The position numbers were made by a program, and so were the translations under genes. Shown here in pieces: positions 54,001-62,597 of a stretch of DNA of 64,000 bases. Origin of the DNA: Bacteroidota bacterium (lineage in GTDB: Bacteria; Bacteroidota; Bacteroidia; Cytophagales; Cyclobacteriaceae); the NCBI GenBank assembly GCA_947470895.1, contig CANIVF010000012.1, positions 1 through 64,000 of the forward strand, read 5' to 3'. Below the pieces are notes generated by a model, which worked only from the letters and a program-made list of their open reading frames with translations, made no database searches and was not told the origin of the DNA. Position 1 is the first letter of the stretch. Every line of letters begins with the position of its first letter.

Positions 54001-54363
54001 GCGTCTTGCTTACTGATCAATAATGGTAAAGAAGGATTTGCCCTGAAGCGTCTTCCGGTTGAGGCTCAGCTCTCCGTAGTGTATGCTATTGCTGTTGATG
54101 ATTTTGATCAAGACGGCCATCTTGATATCGTCCTGGGCGGAAACTTATACAGCGTCAAACCGGAAATGGGACGTTATGATGCAAGTTATGGAACTTTCTT
54201 AAAAGGTGATGGTAAAGGTAATTTTGCTTCGGTACTGACCAGAGATTCTGGATTATTCCTGGATGGCGAAATCCGTGATATGACTACTGTGGAGGTTGCC
54301 GGTAAGAAGTATTTATTGGCCACCCGCAACAATGACTCAATGTTGACATTTAAGGTCAAATAA
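51061..54363 (+). CDS. FG-GAP/VCBS-repeat lipoprotein with ASPIC/UnbV domain (CRTAC-like, copy 2)
   Basis: A 1100-residue lipoprotein from the ATG at 51061 (a GTG six bases earlier is in frame); signal ends at LFSC. It aligns with copy 1 throughout: GDINNDDLIDIYFT, DVNGDGWLDVYVC, DYDKDNDLDLYIL, DINKDGWSDIYIS, DWSWGALMFDMDNDGLKDIFVANGIY, ASPIC/UnbV around residues 520-590 (WGTSITITSG, VRWPDGKETRLT) and DLDKDGDMDFVLGNHGLNS. The ligand is unknown. Confidence 0.9.
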   Translation: MIRIIWIVLFGIFLFSCSSKNQKGTLFTELSSDHTGIDFANNLAFDQKFNIYTYRNFYNGGGVALGDINNDDLIDIYFTANQGPNKLYLNKGNFTFEDVTEKAGVSGTKAWSTGVSMADVNGDGWLDVYVCNSGDVKGDNKENELFINNGDLTFSEKAKEYGVADRGFTTHAAFLDYDKDNDLDLYILNNSYQAIGSFNLRKNERPKRDSLGGDKLFRNDNGHFTDVSEEAGIYGSVIGFGLGVTVGDINKDGWSDIYISNDFFERDYLYINNRDGTFKETLTERMKSISGASMGADLADINNDTYPDIFVTEMLPADNARIKTVTTFENWDRYQYNLGNGYYHQFTRNMLQLNNGNNTFSEIGRLCNVEATDWSWGALMFDMDNDGLKDIFVANGIYQDLTNQDYLQYVSNEEVVRSVVTDKNVDYKKLVELIPSNPVSNFAFHNQGNLNFKNSAAEWGLDKPGFSNGSAYGDIDNDGDLDLIINNVNGLASVIRNETNIQIPSNRYLKFELEGLGHNSFAWGTSITITSGVRTFYIEQMPNRGFESSMDPRPNVGLGKIDTVDIVSVRWPDGKETRLTNVLTNQVLRLKQEDGAAPTEIETVKVVQTFEASDALNVNYTHVESEFVDFDRDKLIFHMLSTEGPRISKGDVNGDGKEDIYIGGAKDVAGKLFIQGSNGSFQERAQKAFVDDKASEDMQSVFFDSDGDGDQDLYVCSGSNEFSTSSIALADRLYVNDGKGNFTRSQQILPTFNFENTSVVKPFDYDKDGDPDLFVGVRSHPFLYGMPMNGYLLSNDGKGIFTNVTDTVAPALLSIGMITDAVWVDIHGDGDADLIIVGDYMPLKILIQESGRFVDQTESLNLGKSNGWWSAIEVADLDKDGDMDFVLGNHGLNSRFKASVEKPVSMYVNDFDKNGDVEQIICTYYGDKSYPLVLRHDLTAQIPSLKKKFLKYDNFKDQTITDIFTKEEFDKSLKLDVYELASCLLINNGKEGFALKRLPVEAQLSVVYAIAVDDFDQDGHLDIVLGGNLYSVKPEMGRYDASYGTFLKGDGKGNFASVLTRDSGLFLDGEIRDMTTVEVAGKKYLLATRNNDSMLTFKVK

Positions 54364-57300
54364 GTGGGCGTCACGAATACGCATCTGTATAGGATTTATG
54401 TTGGGCTGATCATAGTCACGTTAATCTCATGCAAACGCGAGAACACAACTATAAAATTATTTCAGAAGCTATCATCTCATCAGACCGGAATAGAATTTTC
54501 AAATAACATCGAAGAAACGGATCAGTTCAATATTATAGAATACTTGTATTTCTATAATGGCGCAGGTGTTGCTGCTGGTGATATCAATAACGATGGATTA
54601 CCGGATTTGTACTTTTCTTCCAATCAAGGTCCTAATAAACTTTTTCTCAACAAGGGTGATTTTAATTTTGAAGATATTTCTTCGCAGGCAGGAGTTGCGG
54701 GAATCGGAAACTGGAAGACCGGAGTCACTATGGCTGACGTAAATGGAGATGGATACCTGGATATTTTTAGTTGTGGAGTGGGCGACTACAAGAGTTTTAC
54801 GGGAAAGAATCAATTGCTGATTAACAATGGTGATCTTTCATTCACAGATAGGACTAAAGAATACGGTTTGGCTTTTCAGGGATTCTCAACACAATCCTCT
54901 TTCTTCGATTATGATAATGATGGTGATCTGGATATGTATCTGGTTAATCACTCTGTGCATTCGGTGCGATCTTATGGTGATATTCTGATGCGAAATCAAA
55001 GCGATTACAAAGCAGGCGACAAATTGTACAGGAACGAATTGATACCATCGGGTAAGCCTTCATTTTCTGAAGTGACTTCGCAAGCAGGAATTTTTAGCAG
55101 CCAAGTGGGGTATGGATTGGGTGCCGGGGTATCCGATTTGAATAATGATGGCTATTTGGATATTTATGTCTCTAATGATTTTCATGAAAATGATTATCTC
55201 TATATCAATCAAGGTGATGGAACTTTTAGACAGGAGTTGGAAAAAAGTATTCCTCACACCAGTCGATTTTCTATGGGCAATGATATCGCGGATATCAACA
55301 ATGATGGTTGGCAAGATATCATCACGCTGGATATGTTACCCAACGAGGAGACTGTATTAAAGACTTCCGGTGGAGAGGATCCCTATGAGATATTTCAATT
55401 CAAACTCCAGTTTGGATACCACTATCAAGTTTCTCGGAATGCACTACAATTAAATAGAGGTATCACACCGAATCAAACACTTGCCTTTAGCGACATTGCT
55501 GCATTAGCTGGTGTGGAAGCTACGGACTGGAGTTGGGGGCCGCTGCTTGCCGATTTTGATAATGATGGATTGCGTGATCTTTTCATCGCCAATGGTATTA
55601 TGAGAAGGCCTAATGATCTGGATTACATCAATTATATATCCAGTGATTCCGCACAACGATTTCTCTCCGATCAGGCCATGATTGATAAGATGCCATCAGG
55701 AAAAGTGCCCAACTTCTTTTTCAGGAACAATGGTGATTTAACATTTGATCATGTTTCTGAACGTTGGGCAACCATAAACCCATCATTATCTAATGGCTCG
55801 GCTTATGCCGATCTTGATAACGATGGTGATTTGGATTTGGTTATAAATAACATCAACGAGCCTGCTACTCTCTATATCAATTCAACTGATCTAACATCCA
55901 ACTATCTAAAAGTCAAGCTTCAAGGAGTTTTTCCTAATCCATTTGGGGTGGGAGCGAAGGTCAACGTTTATTCAGGAAAATTAACGATGACTCAGGAATT
56001 AATTCCCTCGCGTGGTTGGCTATCCAGCAGCGATTATGCACTTAATTTTGGCTTAGGAAAAACTAGCTTAATCGATTCATTAATTGTAATCTGGCCAGGT
56101 GGCAAGTTTCAAAAGATTAAATCCATAAGATCCAATCAAACAGTTCAGCTAAAGCAACTGGATTCTAAAAGTAACTGGTACTCCATTCAAGATTTGAGTA
56201 AACCTTTGTTGCATAATACAGATTCCATTGATTTCATTCATCGCGAGGATGAATTTACTGGTTTTGAAATCGAGCGATTAATTCCTCATACCCTTTCTAC
56301 GCAAGGCCCGAAGTTGGCTGTTGCCGATGTTAACGGTGATCAACTTGACGACTTCTTTATTGGTGGTGGTAAAGGTCAGGCTGGTGTACTGTTTATTCAG
56401 GATAGTATGGGAAATTTCAAAAAATCGGAAGAAAATGTATTTGAATCTGATTCTTTAGCGGAGGATACCCATGCAGTATTTTTTGATGCCAATGGTGATG
56501 GAAAACAAGATTTAATGGTAGTAAATGGCGGGCAGGAAAAAGAGGGGAGATTAGATGAATTACTACCCCGACTTTATTTAAATGATGCTAAAGGGAATTT
56601 TAGAAAAGTACTTAATGCAATACCTGAACTTTATCTCAATGCTTCTTGTGTAAAACCGGAAGACTTTGACAATGATGGTGACCTTGACTTATTTATTGGT
56701 GGTCGAGTTATCGCTGGTAACTATGGACTTGCCCCACATAGTTTTTTGTTAAAGAACAATGGCAAAGGAATTTTTTCTGATGCGACTTCATTGTTGCCGA
56801 TTGCGTCTTTAGGTATGATTTCCGATGCCTCCTGGCTCGATTTGAATAATGATGGAAAGAGGGATTTGATTTTGGTGGGTGAGTGGATGCCAATAACTTT
56901 TATGATCCAAGATCAGAATGGAAGTTTTGTTGATCGCACCAAGGAATATGGATTTGATAAATCTTCTGGTTGGTGGAATACAATCTGCCAGGCAGATCTT
57001 GATGATGATGGCGATTTCGATTTTGTTGTTGGCAACACTGGTCTTAACTCACGTTTGCGAGTTAGTGAAAAAGAGCCATTAGAATTATGGGTAGGGGATA
57101 TTGACGCTAACGGAAGTAAAGACCCTATTATGACGTACTACAACGATCATCAACGATATCCATTTGTTTCAAGAGATCAACTAGTAAAGCAGGTGCCTCC
57201 TCTTAAGCGGAAGTTCTTAAAGTTTGAAGATTATAAAAATGTGAAGTTGGAGAATATCATTCCACCTGAAAAGATGAGTGAATTCGTGCATAGAAAGGCG

Positions 57301-57675
57301 GAGATATTCTCCTCCGTATGGATTGAAAATAAAGAAAATCAAAGTTATCGGATTCATCAGCTTCCCAAGGCGATCCAAATGTTCCCGGTATTTTCTTTTC
57401 TCGTTCATGATGTAAATGGTGATGGCCATGCTGATATTTTGGCAGTCGGTAATTGGCAAGGAGTGCAGCCGGATTTGGGTAGACAGGATGCAGGTTATGG
57501 ATTAATTTTATTGGGCGATGGGAAAAATGGGTTCACCCCACAACGCATCGGTGATTCAGGATTTTGGGTGCCCGGTGAGGGACGCGATATTAAAATAGTG
57601 ACAGGCAGCAATGGAAAAAAGCGAATACTAGTAAGCAGGAATAATGATTCTGTTTTAATCTTTAAGTTTCCCTGA
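54364..57675 (+). CDS. FG-GAP/VCBS-repeat lipoprotein with ASPIC/UnbV domain (CRTAC-like, copy 3)
   Basis: A 1103-residue lipoprotein (signal ending at LISC) starting at a GTG immediately after the stop codon of copy 2. Same layout as its neighbours: GDINNDGLPDLYFS, DVNGDGYLDIFSC, DNDGDLDMYLVNHSVHS, GAGVSDLNNDGYLDIYVS, DWSWGPLLADFDNDGLRDLF, ASPIC/UnbV around 525-590 (GVGAKVNVYSG, VIWPGGKFQKI), and DLDDDGDFDFVVGNTGLNS. Its sequence is less similar to the other two than they are to each other, by eye. Confidence 0.9.
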   Translation: MGVTNTHLYRIYVGLIIVTLISCKRENTTIKLFQKLSSHQTGIEFSNNIEETDQFNIIEYLYFYNGAGVAAGDINNDGLPDLYFSSNQGPNKLFLNKGDFNFEDISSQAGVAGIGNWKTGVTMADVNGDGYLDIFSCGVGDYKSFTGKNQLLINNGDLSFTDRTKEYGLAFQGFSTQSSFFDYDNDGDLDMYLVNHSVHSVRSYGDILMRNQSDYKAGDKLYRNELIPSGKPSFSEVTSQAGIFSSQVGYGLGAGVSDLNNDGYLDIYVSNDFHENDYLYINQGDGTFRQELEKSIPHTSRFSMGNDIADINNDGWQDIITLDMLPNEETVLKTSGGEDPYEIFQFKLQFGYHYQVSRNALQLNRGITPNQTLAFSDIAALAGVEATDWSWGPLLADFDNDGLRDLFIANGIMRRPNDLDYINYISSDSAQRFLSDQAMIDKMPSGKVPNFFFRNNGDLTFDHVSERWATINPSLSNGSAYADLDNDGDLDLVINNINEPATLYINSTDLTSNYLKVKLQGVFPNPFGVGAKVNVYSGKLTMTQELIPSRGWLSSSDYALNFGLGKTSLIDSLIVIWPGGKFQKIKSIRSNQTVQLKQLDSKSNWYSIQDLSKPLLHNTDSIDFIHREDEFTGFEIERLIPHTLSTQGPKLAVADVNGDQLDDFFIGGGKGQAGVLFIQDSMGNFKKSEENVFESDSLAEDTHAVFFDANGDGKQDLMVVNGGQEKEGRLDELLPRLYLNDAKGNFRKVLNAIPELYLNASCVKPEDFDNDGDLDLFIGGRVIAGNYGLAPHSFLLKNNGKGIFSDATSLLPIASLGMISDASWLDLNNDGKRDLILVGEWMPITFMIQDQNGSFVDRTKEYGFDKSSGWWNTICQADLDDDGDFDFVVGNTGLNSRLRVSEKEPLELWVGDIDANGSKDPIMTYYNDHQRYPFVSRDQLVKQVPPLKRKFLKFEDYKNVKLENIIPPEKMSEFVHRKAEIFSSVWIENKENQSYRIHQLPKAIQMFPVFSFLVHDVNGDGHADILAVGNWQGVQPDLGRQDAGYGLILLGDGKNGFTPQRIGDSGFWVPGEGRDIKIVTGSNGKKRILVSRNNDSVLIFKFP

Positions 57676-57792
57676 TATTTGGCTGATCTGAAAACCAGCT
57701 ACTTTGGGGCATTGGTTTTTTTAAGAATTTGGGACAATGTTCGGAAATTATCTAGAGATGATTGAAATCATACTTTTTATTTAGAGAAAGCT

Positions 57793-57800
57793 TATTTTTG
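57793..57800 (+). promoter_or_regulatory. Predicted -7 box of the haloperoxidase-type gene
   Basis: TATTTTTG fits TAnnTTTG exactly, 19 bases before the ATG at 57819. It would allow separate expression from the CRTAC genes, 144 bases upstream. Confidence 0.45.
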
Positions 57801-57818
57801 CGGGTTGAAAATCGAATT

Positions 57819-59159
57819 ATGAAAAATATTTTAAAACTGGCCATCGTGACGTTGATCATTTCATCGTGTGCAAGCGATAATGGTGAATGGAGGTCAAAGG
57901 CTCAGAATCCTGATTATCTGCATCGCTCGATTAAGCAGATTACAGATGTAATCGTTTATGATATTTTTTCCCCTCCGGTAGCATCTCGCATTTATGCCTA
58001 TAGTAGCATTGCAGCTTACGAAGTAGCCATCCATCAAGATTCAATATATCGTAGCTTGGCTGGTCAGTTGACGGGCTTCGAAGCTGTGCCACAACCGGAA
58101 GAAGGTAAGGAGTATTGCTATTCGTTAGCTTCCGTTCAGGCAGCTCTTAAAGTAGGACGCACGTTGGTTTTTTCCGAGGATAAGATGGATGTTTTCTATA
58201 GTGAAATCATGCAGGAGTTCCATGATGCTGGTGTGCCAGATGAAGTGTTTGAACGTTCCATAACCTACGGAACACAGGTTGCTGATCATGTTATAGCCTG
58301 GTCAACAAAAGATAATTATAAACAGTCAAGATCATTTCCTAAATATTCCATTCAGGAAGATCCTTCAACCTGGAAACCTACACCGCCTGCCTACATGGAT
58401 GCTGTAGAACCACATTGGAATAAGATCAGACCGTTTGCTATTGACTCCGCTCAGCAATTTAAGCCAGTACCTCCTACACCATTTTCTATTGATAAAAAAA
58501 GTCAGTTTTATAAAGAAGCAGTGGAAGTGCTTGAAATGGGAAATAATCTCACTACGGAGCAACGTGAAATTGCTTTCTTCTGGGATTGCAATCCTTTTAT
58601 GATGAATGTGAAGGGCCATGTGATGTTTGCCACCAAAAAAATTTCCCCCGGAGGGCATTGGATGAACATCACCAACGTGGCTTGCAAAAAAGCCAAGGCC
58701 GACTTTACCCAAAGTAGTGAGGCATATGCGCGCGTTTCTATTGCCCTCGTGGATGCTTTTATGTCTTGCTGGGATGAAAAATATAGAAGCAAGTTGATCC
58801 GCCCTGAAACCTACATCAATCAGTATATAAACGAAGATTGGGTGCCCGTACTTCAAACACCTCCTTTCCCGGAATACACCAGTGGTCATAGTGTGATCTC
58901 CGCTGCGTCTGCGGTTACCCTCACAGAATTGTTTGGTGACAATTTCGCATTTACAGATTCAACAGAAGTAGAGTTCGGTCTTACAGCAAGAAGCTTTAAA
59001 TCATTTATTCAGGCTTCCGAAGAGGCTGCCATCAGTCGTATGTATGGAGGAATTCATTATCGACCAGCAGTTGAAGTGGGAATGACAGAAGGCAGAGCGT
59101 TAGGAACGTACATTCTTCATAAGATAAGAACACGTAAGGAAGACGCAGCGCTGAATTAA
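57819..59159 (+). CDS. Vanadium-dependent haloperoxidase/PAP2-superfamily lipoprotein
   Basis: A 446-residue lipoprotein from the ATG at 57819 (signal ending at ISSC). The vanadate/phosphate pocket is complete: KYRSKLIRP (K-x6-RP, about residue 321), YTSGHS (about 351) and SRMYGGIHYRP (about 405-413). Family members oxidise halides with peroxide when vanadate is bound, or act as acid phosphatases; sequence alone does not decide. It ends the CRTAC module and converges on a DUF4249 gene 14 bases away. Confidence 0.88.
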   Translation: MKNILKLAIVTLIISSCASDNGEWRSKAQNPDYLHRSIKQITDVIVYDIFSPPVASRIYAYSSIAAYEVAIHQDSIYRSLAGQLTGFEAVPQPEEGKEYCYSLASVQAALKVGRTLVFSEDKMDVFYSEIMQEFHDAGVPDEVFERSITYGTQVADHVIAWSTKDNYKQSRSFPKYSIQEDPSTWKPTPPAYMDAVEPHWNKIRPFAIDSAQQFKPVPPTPFSIDKKSQFYKEAVEVLEMGNNLTTEQREIAFFWDCNPFMMNVKGHVMFATKKISPGGHWMNITNVACKKAKADFTQSSEAYARVSIALVDAFMSCWDEKYRSKLIRPETYINQYINEDWVPVLQTPPFPEYTSGHSVISAASAVTLTELFGDNFAFTDSTEVEFGLTARSFKSFIQASEEAAISRMYGGIHYRPAVEVGMTEGRALGTYILHKIRTRKEDAALN

Positions 59160-59173
59160 TTTTGGACTGCCGG

Positions 59174-60247
59174 TTAGAACCAATCAGGTCTTTTATAACT
59201 ACTATTCCTGAGTGATAAACAATCCAGGCAGTAGCTCGGGTAGTCTGAATAGTATTTATCTCCATAAAAGGTGCAATCCACGTCTGGGAAGAAAACACGA
59301 TAGGGAAAATCACTGGGAAGCAATGAGAATCTTTGAGAGGTTTCATGGGTGGCTTGAAAACAGCCCAACACCTTTTCGGTTGGATTATTTACATTGAATA
59401 CATTTCCTTTGATTTGCGCTGGAGGTGTATCGAAGATGGAACCGGTCTGGTTAGCCAAAATATTTACCTTATTCCAATAGGCATGCGCTTCTTCAGTGAT
59501 GGACGATTGATAGGTATTGAAGTAGTGCTTTTCCAGAAAAGTTCGATCAACAGCCCTTGAGCAGATCAATTCTTTTTGGATTTCTGTTGAATTGAATTGA
59601 CGTCCATCAAATAACGCTATTCGATTTGGCTCTGCTTTTTGAGTTACAAAACAAGGAGGAGGAATATTGCCAAGCACGTCAGGGAAATCCGTTGGAGATA
59701 GAAGATAAACTTCTTCGACTGTCCAATGGAGAAAACGTTGTTTCCATTCCGGTGGCAAAGAAGTTGCCGCATAGATTTTTATTACACGTCTGGGTACATT
59801 GGCTCCTTCGGAATCAGTATAAATCTCCTCAACAAAATCATGCGAAACGGTTAGTGTACCAGTATATTCCGGCATTTTTTCAGGAACCGATTCATAGACT
59901 TCCCCGGTAGGGAGAATTACTTTTATGTGGTACGTTGAGCCTGGTTTTCCTGTAAAGCCGGATAACGCATAAACACCTTCTGCACGCTCATCATAATTTG
60001 TGCTGTTTCCCATTTGATCATTCAGTTGAATGATTGCACCACTGATTGGATAAGGCAGCCTGCCTTCAGCCGTTATTCCTAACTGGATTTCACTTCGCTC
60101 AACCATAGAACTCACCTGACCGGTAATCACGACCTGTCCGCCTTGGTTTTTTGCACTAAAATCAAAAGGGCTTATACAACTGTATAATAGAATGATTGGT
60201 AGCTGACGAAAAATAAAATTTAGAATAAAGGATTTTGCGTATTTCAT
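59174..60247 (-). CDS. DUF4249 lipoprotein (copy 3)
   Basis: A 357-residue lipoprotein from the ATG at 60247, signal ending at LYSC. DUF4249 features: SPFDFSAKNQGGQVVITGQVS, the GAIIQLNDQMGN block, GSTYHIKVILPTGEVYES, VEEVYLLSPTDFPD with NIPPPCFV, the SITEEAHAYWNKVNILANQTG segment, and the ending CLDCLSLRNSSYKRPDW. These proteins usually accompany a TonB-dependent receptor and are thought to be surface partners. It is the most divergent of the three copies. Confidence 0.88.
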   Translation of the reverse strand: MKYAKSFILNFIFRQLPIILLYSCISPFDFSAKNQGGQVVITGQVSSMVERSEIQLGITAEGRLPYPISGAIIQLNDQMGNSTNYDERAEGVYALSGFTGKPGSTYHIKVILPTGEVYESVPEKMPEYTGTLTVSHDFVEEIYTDSEGANVPRRVIKIYAATSLPPEWKQRFLHWTVEEVYLLSPTDFPDVLGNIPPPCFVTQKAEPNRIALFDGRQFNSTEIQKELICSRAVDRTFLEKHYFNTYQSSITEEAHAYWNKVNILANQTGSIFDTPPAQIKGNVFNVNNPTEKVLGCFQATHETSQRFSLLPSDFPYRVFFPDVDCTFYGDKYYSDYPSYCLDCLSLRNSSYKRPDWF

Positions 60248-60331
60248 TTCATTAGAGCGAAGGTACTCGTACAAGCGGATTTTACTTGGTTTAGGATAAT
60301 GGGTTATATCAAGACTTATCTTTATTATCGG

Positions 60332-61405
60332 TTAAAACCAATCTGGCCGGGTATAACTACTATTACGCACGGTGGTACAATCGATGCATCGCGCAGGATA
60401 TTCTAATGAATTAAAGCTTCCCGTAAAAGCACAGGTCGTTACGGTTAGCGGAAAAGGAAGATCGGATGGGAAAACAAAGAATCGATTATACGTTTGATTG
60501 GTAGCCTGAAAATATCCCAGCGTTTTTTCTTTTGGATTTTCTTTACTTATTAGGTTACCCGTGATCGTAGCCGGAGGGGTGTCAAAGATAGTACCCACCT
60601 GGTTTGCTACAATGTTTACTTTACGCCAGTAATCATAGGCTTCTTTAGTAATGGATGATTGATAAATAGTAAAGTAATGTCGTTCCAGGAAAGACCAATC
60701 AATTAATCTTGATCCAACCAGGAGGTTATTGATAGAAGTACTTGTTACTTCCGATCCATTGAACAATACAATTCTTTGCGGGTCGGCATTTTGAATAACA
60801 AAGCAAGGCGGTGGGATGTTCCCAAAAGGATCGGGGAAGTCGGTAGGTGAAAGAAGGAAAACTTCTTCAACACCCCACTTCAAATAGATCGGTTCATTCG
60901 AAGGTAATAATTCACTATTCGAGTAGAGGTCAAAATAATCTTGCATCACTACGGCACCTTCTTTGTCTGTGAATTCTTTCTTAACAATAGTATAGGATAC
61001 AGATTCCTGAAGTGTAGGTTCCGGTAGTTTTTCTGGAAGTGACTTATAAGATCCACCATCTATAAGATCAATTTGAATATAATAAGTCCGCCCTGCTATT
61101 CCGACTTCATTTTTTAAATAGTACATGCCTAAATTTTGAACGTCCTCCTCGTATAAATAAACATTTCCAACGTCATCAAACAATTGAATAGTTGCGCCAC
61201 TGACAGGAAATGGAAGCTGCGCTATTTTGGCTGTTGTACCCAACTGAACAAAGTTCTGATCGCTAAGGTTACTGATTTGCCCGGATACTACCAGTGTACC
61301 TCCTTTAATTTCAACTGGAAAATCTATGGGTGTAAGGCAACTTGAAAGCACTAAGAATACCAGAAACTTAGAAGGGAACCTTAACGGAAAATAAATTTGT
61401 TTCAT
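60332..61405 (-). CDS. DUF4249 lipoprotein (copy 2)
   Basis: A 357-residue lipoprotein (signal ending at LSSC) very close to copy 1, also at the DNA level. Shared blocks: TPIDFPVEIKGGTLVVSGQ, GATIQLFDDVGNVYLYEED, WGVEEVFLLSPTDFPDPFG, ADPQRIVLFNGSEV, WSFLERHYFTIYQSSI and the end CIDCTTVRNSSYTRPDW. It lies 71 bases downstream of copy 1, on the same strand. Confidence 0.88.
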   Translation of the reverse strand: MKQIYFPLRFPSKFLVFLVLSSCLTPIDFPVEIKGGTLVVSGQISNLSDQNFVQLGTTAKIAQLPFPVSGATIQLFDDVGNVYLYEEDVQNLGMYYLKNEVGIAGRTYYIQIDLIDGGSYKSLPEKLPEPTLQESVSYTIVKKEFTDKEGAVVMQDYFDLYSNSELLPSNEPIYLKWGVEEVFLLSPTDFPDPFGNIPPPCFVIQNADPQRIVLFNGSEVTSTSINNLLVGSRLIDWSFLERHYFTIYQSSITKEAYDYWRKVNIVANQVGTIFDTPPATITGNLISKENPKEKTLGYFQATNQTYNRFFVFPSDLPFPLTVTTCAFTGSFNSLEYPARCIDCTTVRNSSYTRPDWF

Positions 61406-61476
61406 CCTTAGACTAAATCTGAAAAGTGGTCTCGTCTGTACATGTATAATTCATAAATTAATTTTTGTATGGCTTT

Positions 61477-62565
61477 CTAAAACCAATCAGGTCTGGTATA
61501 GCTACTATTGCGCACGGTGGTACATTCGATGCATCTCGCTGGGTAGTCCGATGGATCAGATATTCCAAATTCTGCAAGGCTTCCATCATAGGTACAGGAT
61601 CGTACCGTTAGCGGAAAGGGAAGGTCTGCAGGTAAAACAAAGAATCGACTATAGGTTTGATTGATCGCTTGAAAATATCCTAGGGCTTTTTCCTCTGGAT
61701 TTTCTTCACGCACAATATTGCCTTTGATAGTAGCCGGAGGGGTGTCAAAGACAGTACCCACCTGGTTTGCTACAATGTTTACGTTGCGCCAGTAGTCATA
61801 GGCTTGTTTAGTAATTGAAGATTGATAAATAGTAAAATAATGTCGTTCCAGGAAAGACCAATCAATTAATCTTGAGGCAACCAGAATATTTTTTATCGAT
61901 GTGGCTGATACTTCTGATCCGTTAAATAATACAATTCTTTGAGGGTCGGCATTCTGTACCACATAACAGGGAGGTGGAATAATACCAAAGGGATCAGGAA
62001 AGTCAGTAGGAGAGAGAAGAAAAGCTTCTTCAACACCCCACTTCAAGTACGTGGGGTTATTCGTTGACAAGAAGGTACTATTCGAGAATAATTCTATATA
62101 ATCCTCAACCACAACCGCTCCTTCTTCATCTGTTGATTTCTTCTTAACGATATTGTATGAGATGGATTCCTGAATAGCAGGGTCAGGTAATTTTTCCTTA
62201 AGTGATTGGTAATGAATTCCGTCAGGAAGTTCTATGGTGATATAATAAGTCCGACCAGCAACTCCGGCTAAATTCTTTAAATAGTACCTACCTATATTTT
62301 GAAAATCCTCTTCGTAAAAAAAAACATTACCAACATCATCATATAATTGAATAGTAGCGCCACTGATCGGTAAAGGAAGTTGCTCAATAGTAGCTGTTCT
62401 ACCTATTTGAATGATGTTCTGGTCGCTGATCGTGCTGATTTGTCCGGTTACTACCAGTGTACCTCCTTTAATTTCAACTGGAAAATCAATGGGTGTGAGG
62501 CAGCTTGAAAGCAACAGGAAAAACAAAAACTTAATAGGATTCTTTTTGAAGCAATCACTCCACAT
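61477..62565 (-). CDS. DUF4249 lipoprotein (copy 1)
   Basis: A 362-residue lipoprotein from the ATG at 62565; this start gives a signal of the same length as copy 2 (Cys22 in LLSSC). An ATG at 62595 in the same frame is possible and would nearly abut the receptor stop. Blocks match copy 2 (TPIDFPVEIKGGTLVVTGQ, GATIQLYDDVGN, FLLSPTDFPDPFG, WSFLERHYFTIYQSSI) with a short insertion near the C-terminus (LAEFGISDPSDYPA). It directly follows the TonB-dependent receptor. Confidence 0.88.
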   Translation of the reverse strand: MWSDCFKKNPIKFLFFLLLSSCLTPIDFPVEIKGGTLVVTGQISTISDQNIIQIGRTATIEQLPLPISGATIQLYDDVGNVFFYEEDFQNIGRYYLKNLAGVAGRTYYITIELPDGIHYQSLKEKLPDPAIQESISYNIVKKKSTDEEGAVVVEDYIELFSNSTFLSTNNPTYLKWGVEEAFLLSPTDFPDPFGIIPPPCYVVQNADPQRIVLFNGSEVSATSIKNILVASRLIDWSFLERHYFTIYQSSITKQAYDYWRNVNIVANQVGTVFDTPPATIKGNIVREENPEEKALGYFQAINQTYSRFFVLPADLPFPLTVRSCTYDGSLAEFGISDPSDYPARCIECTTVRNSSYTRPDWF

Positions 62566-62597
62566 CGTATTACGTAATAAACGTTGCGAATCCATTT

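Noticed and set aside
58365-58889. 174-codon minus-strand frame inside the haloperoxidase gene
   Set aside because: It is fully antisense to a well-supported gene with complete active-site motifs.
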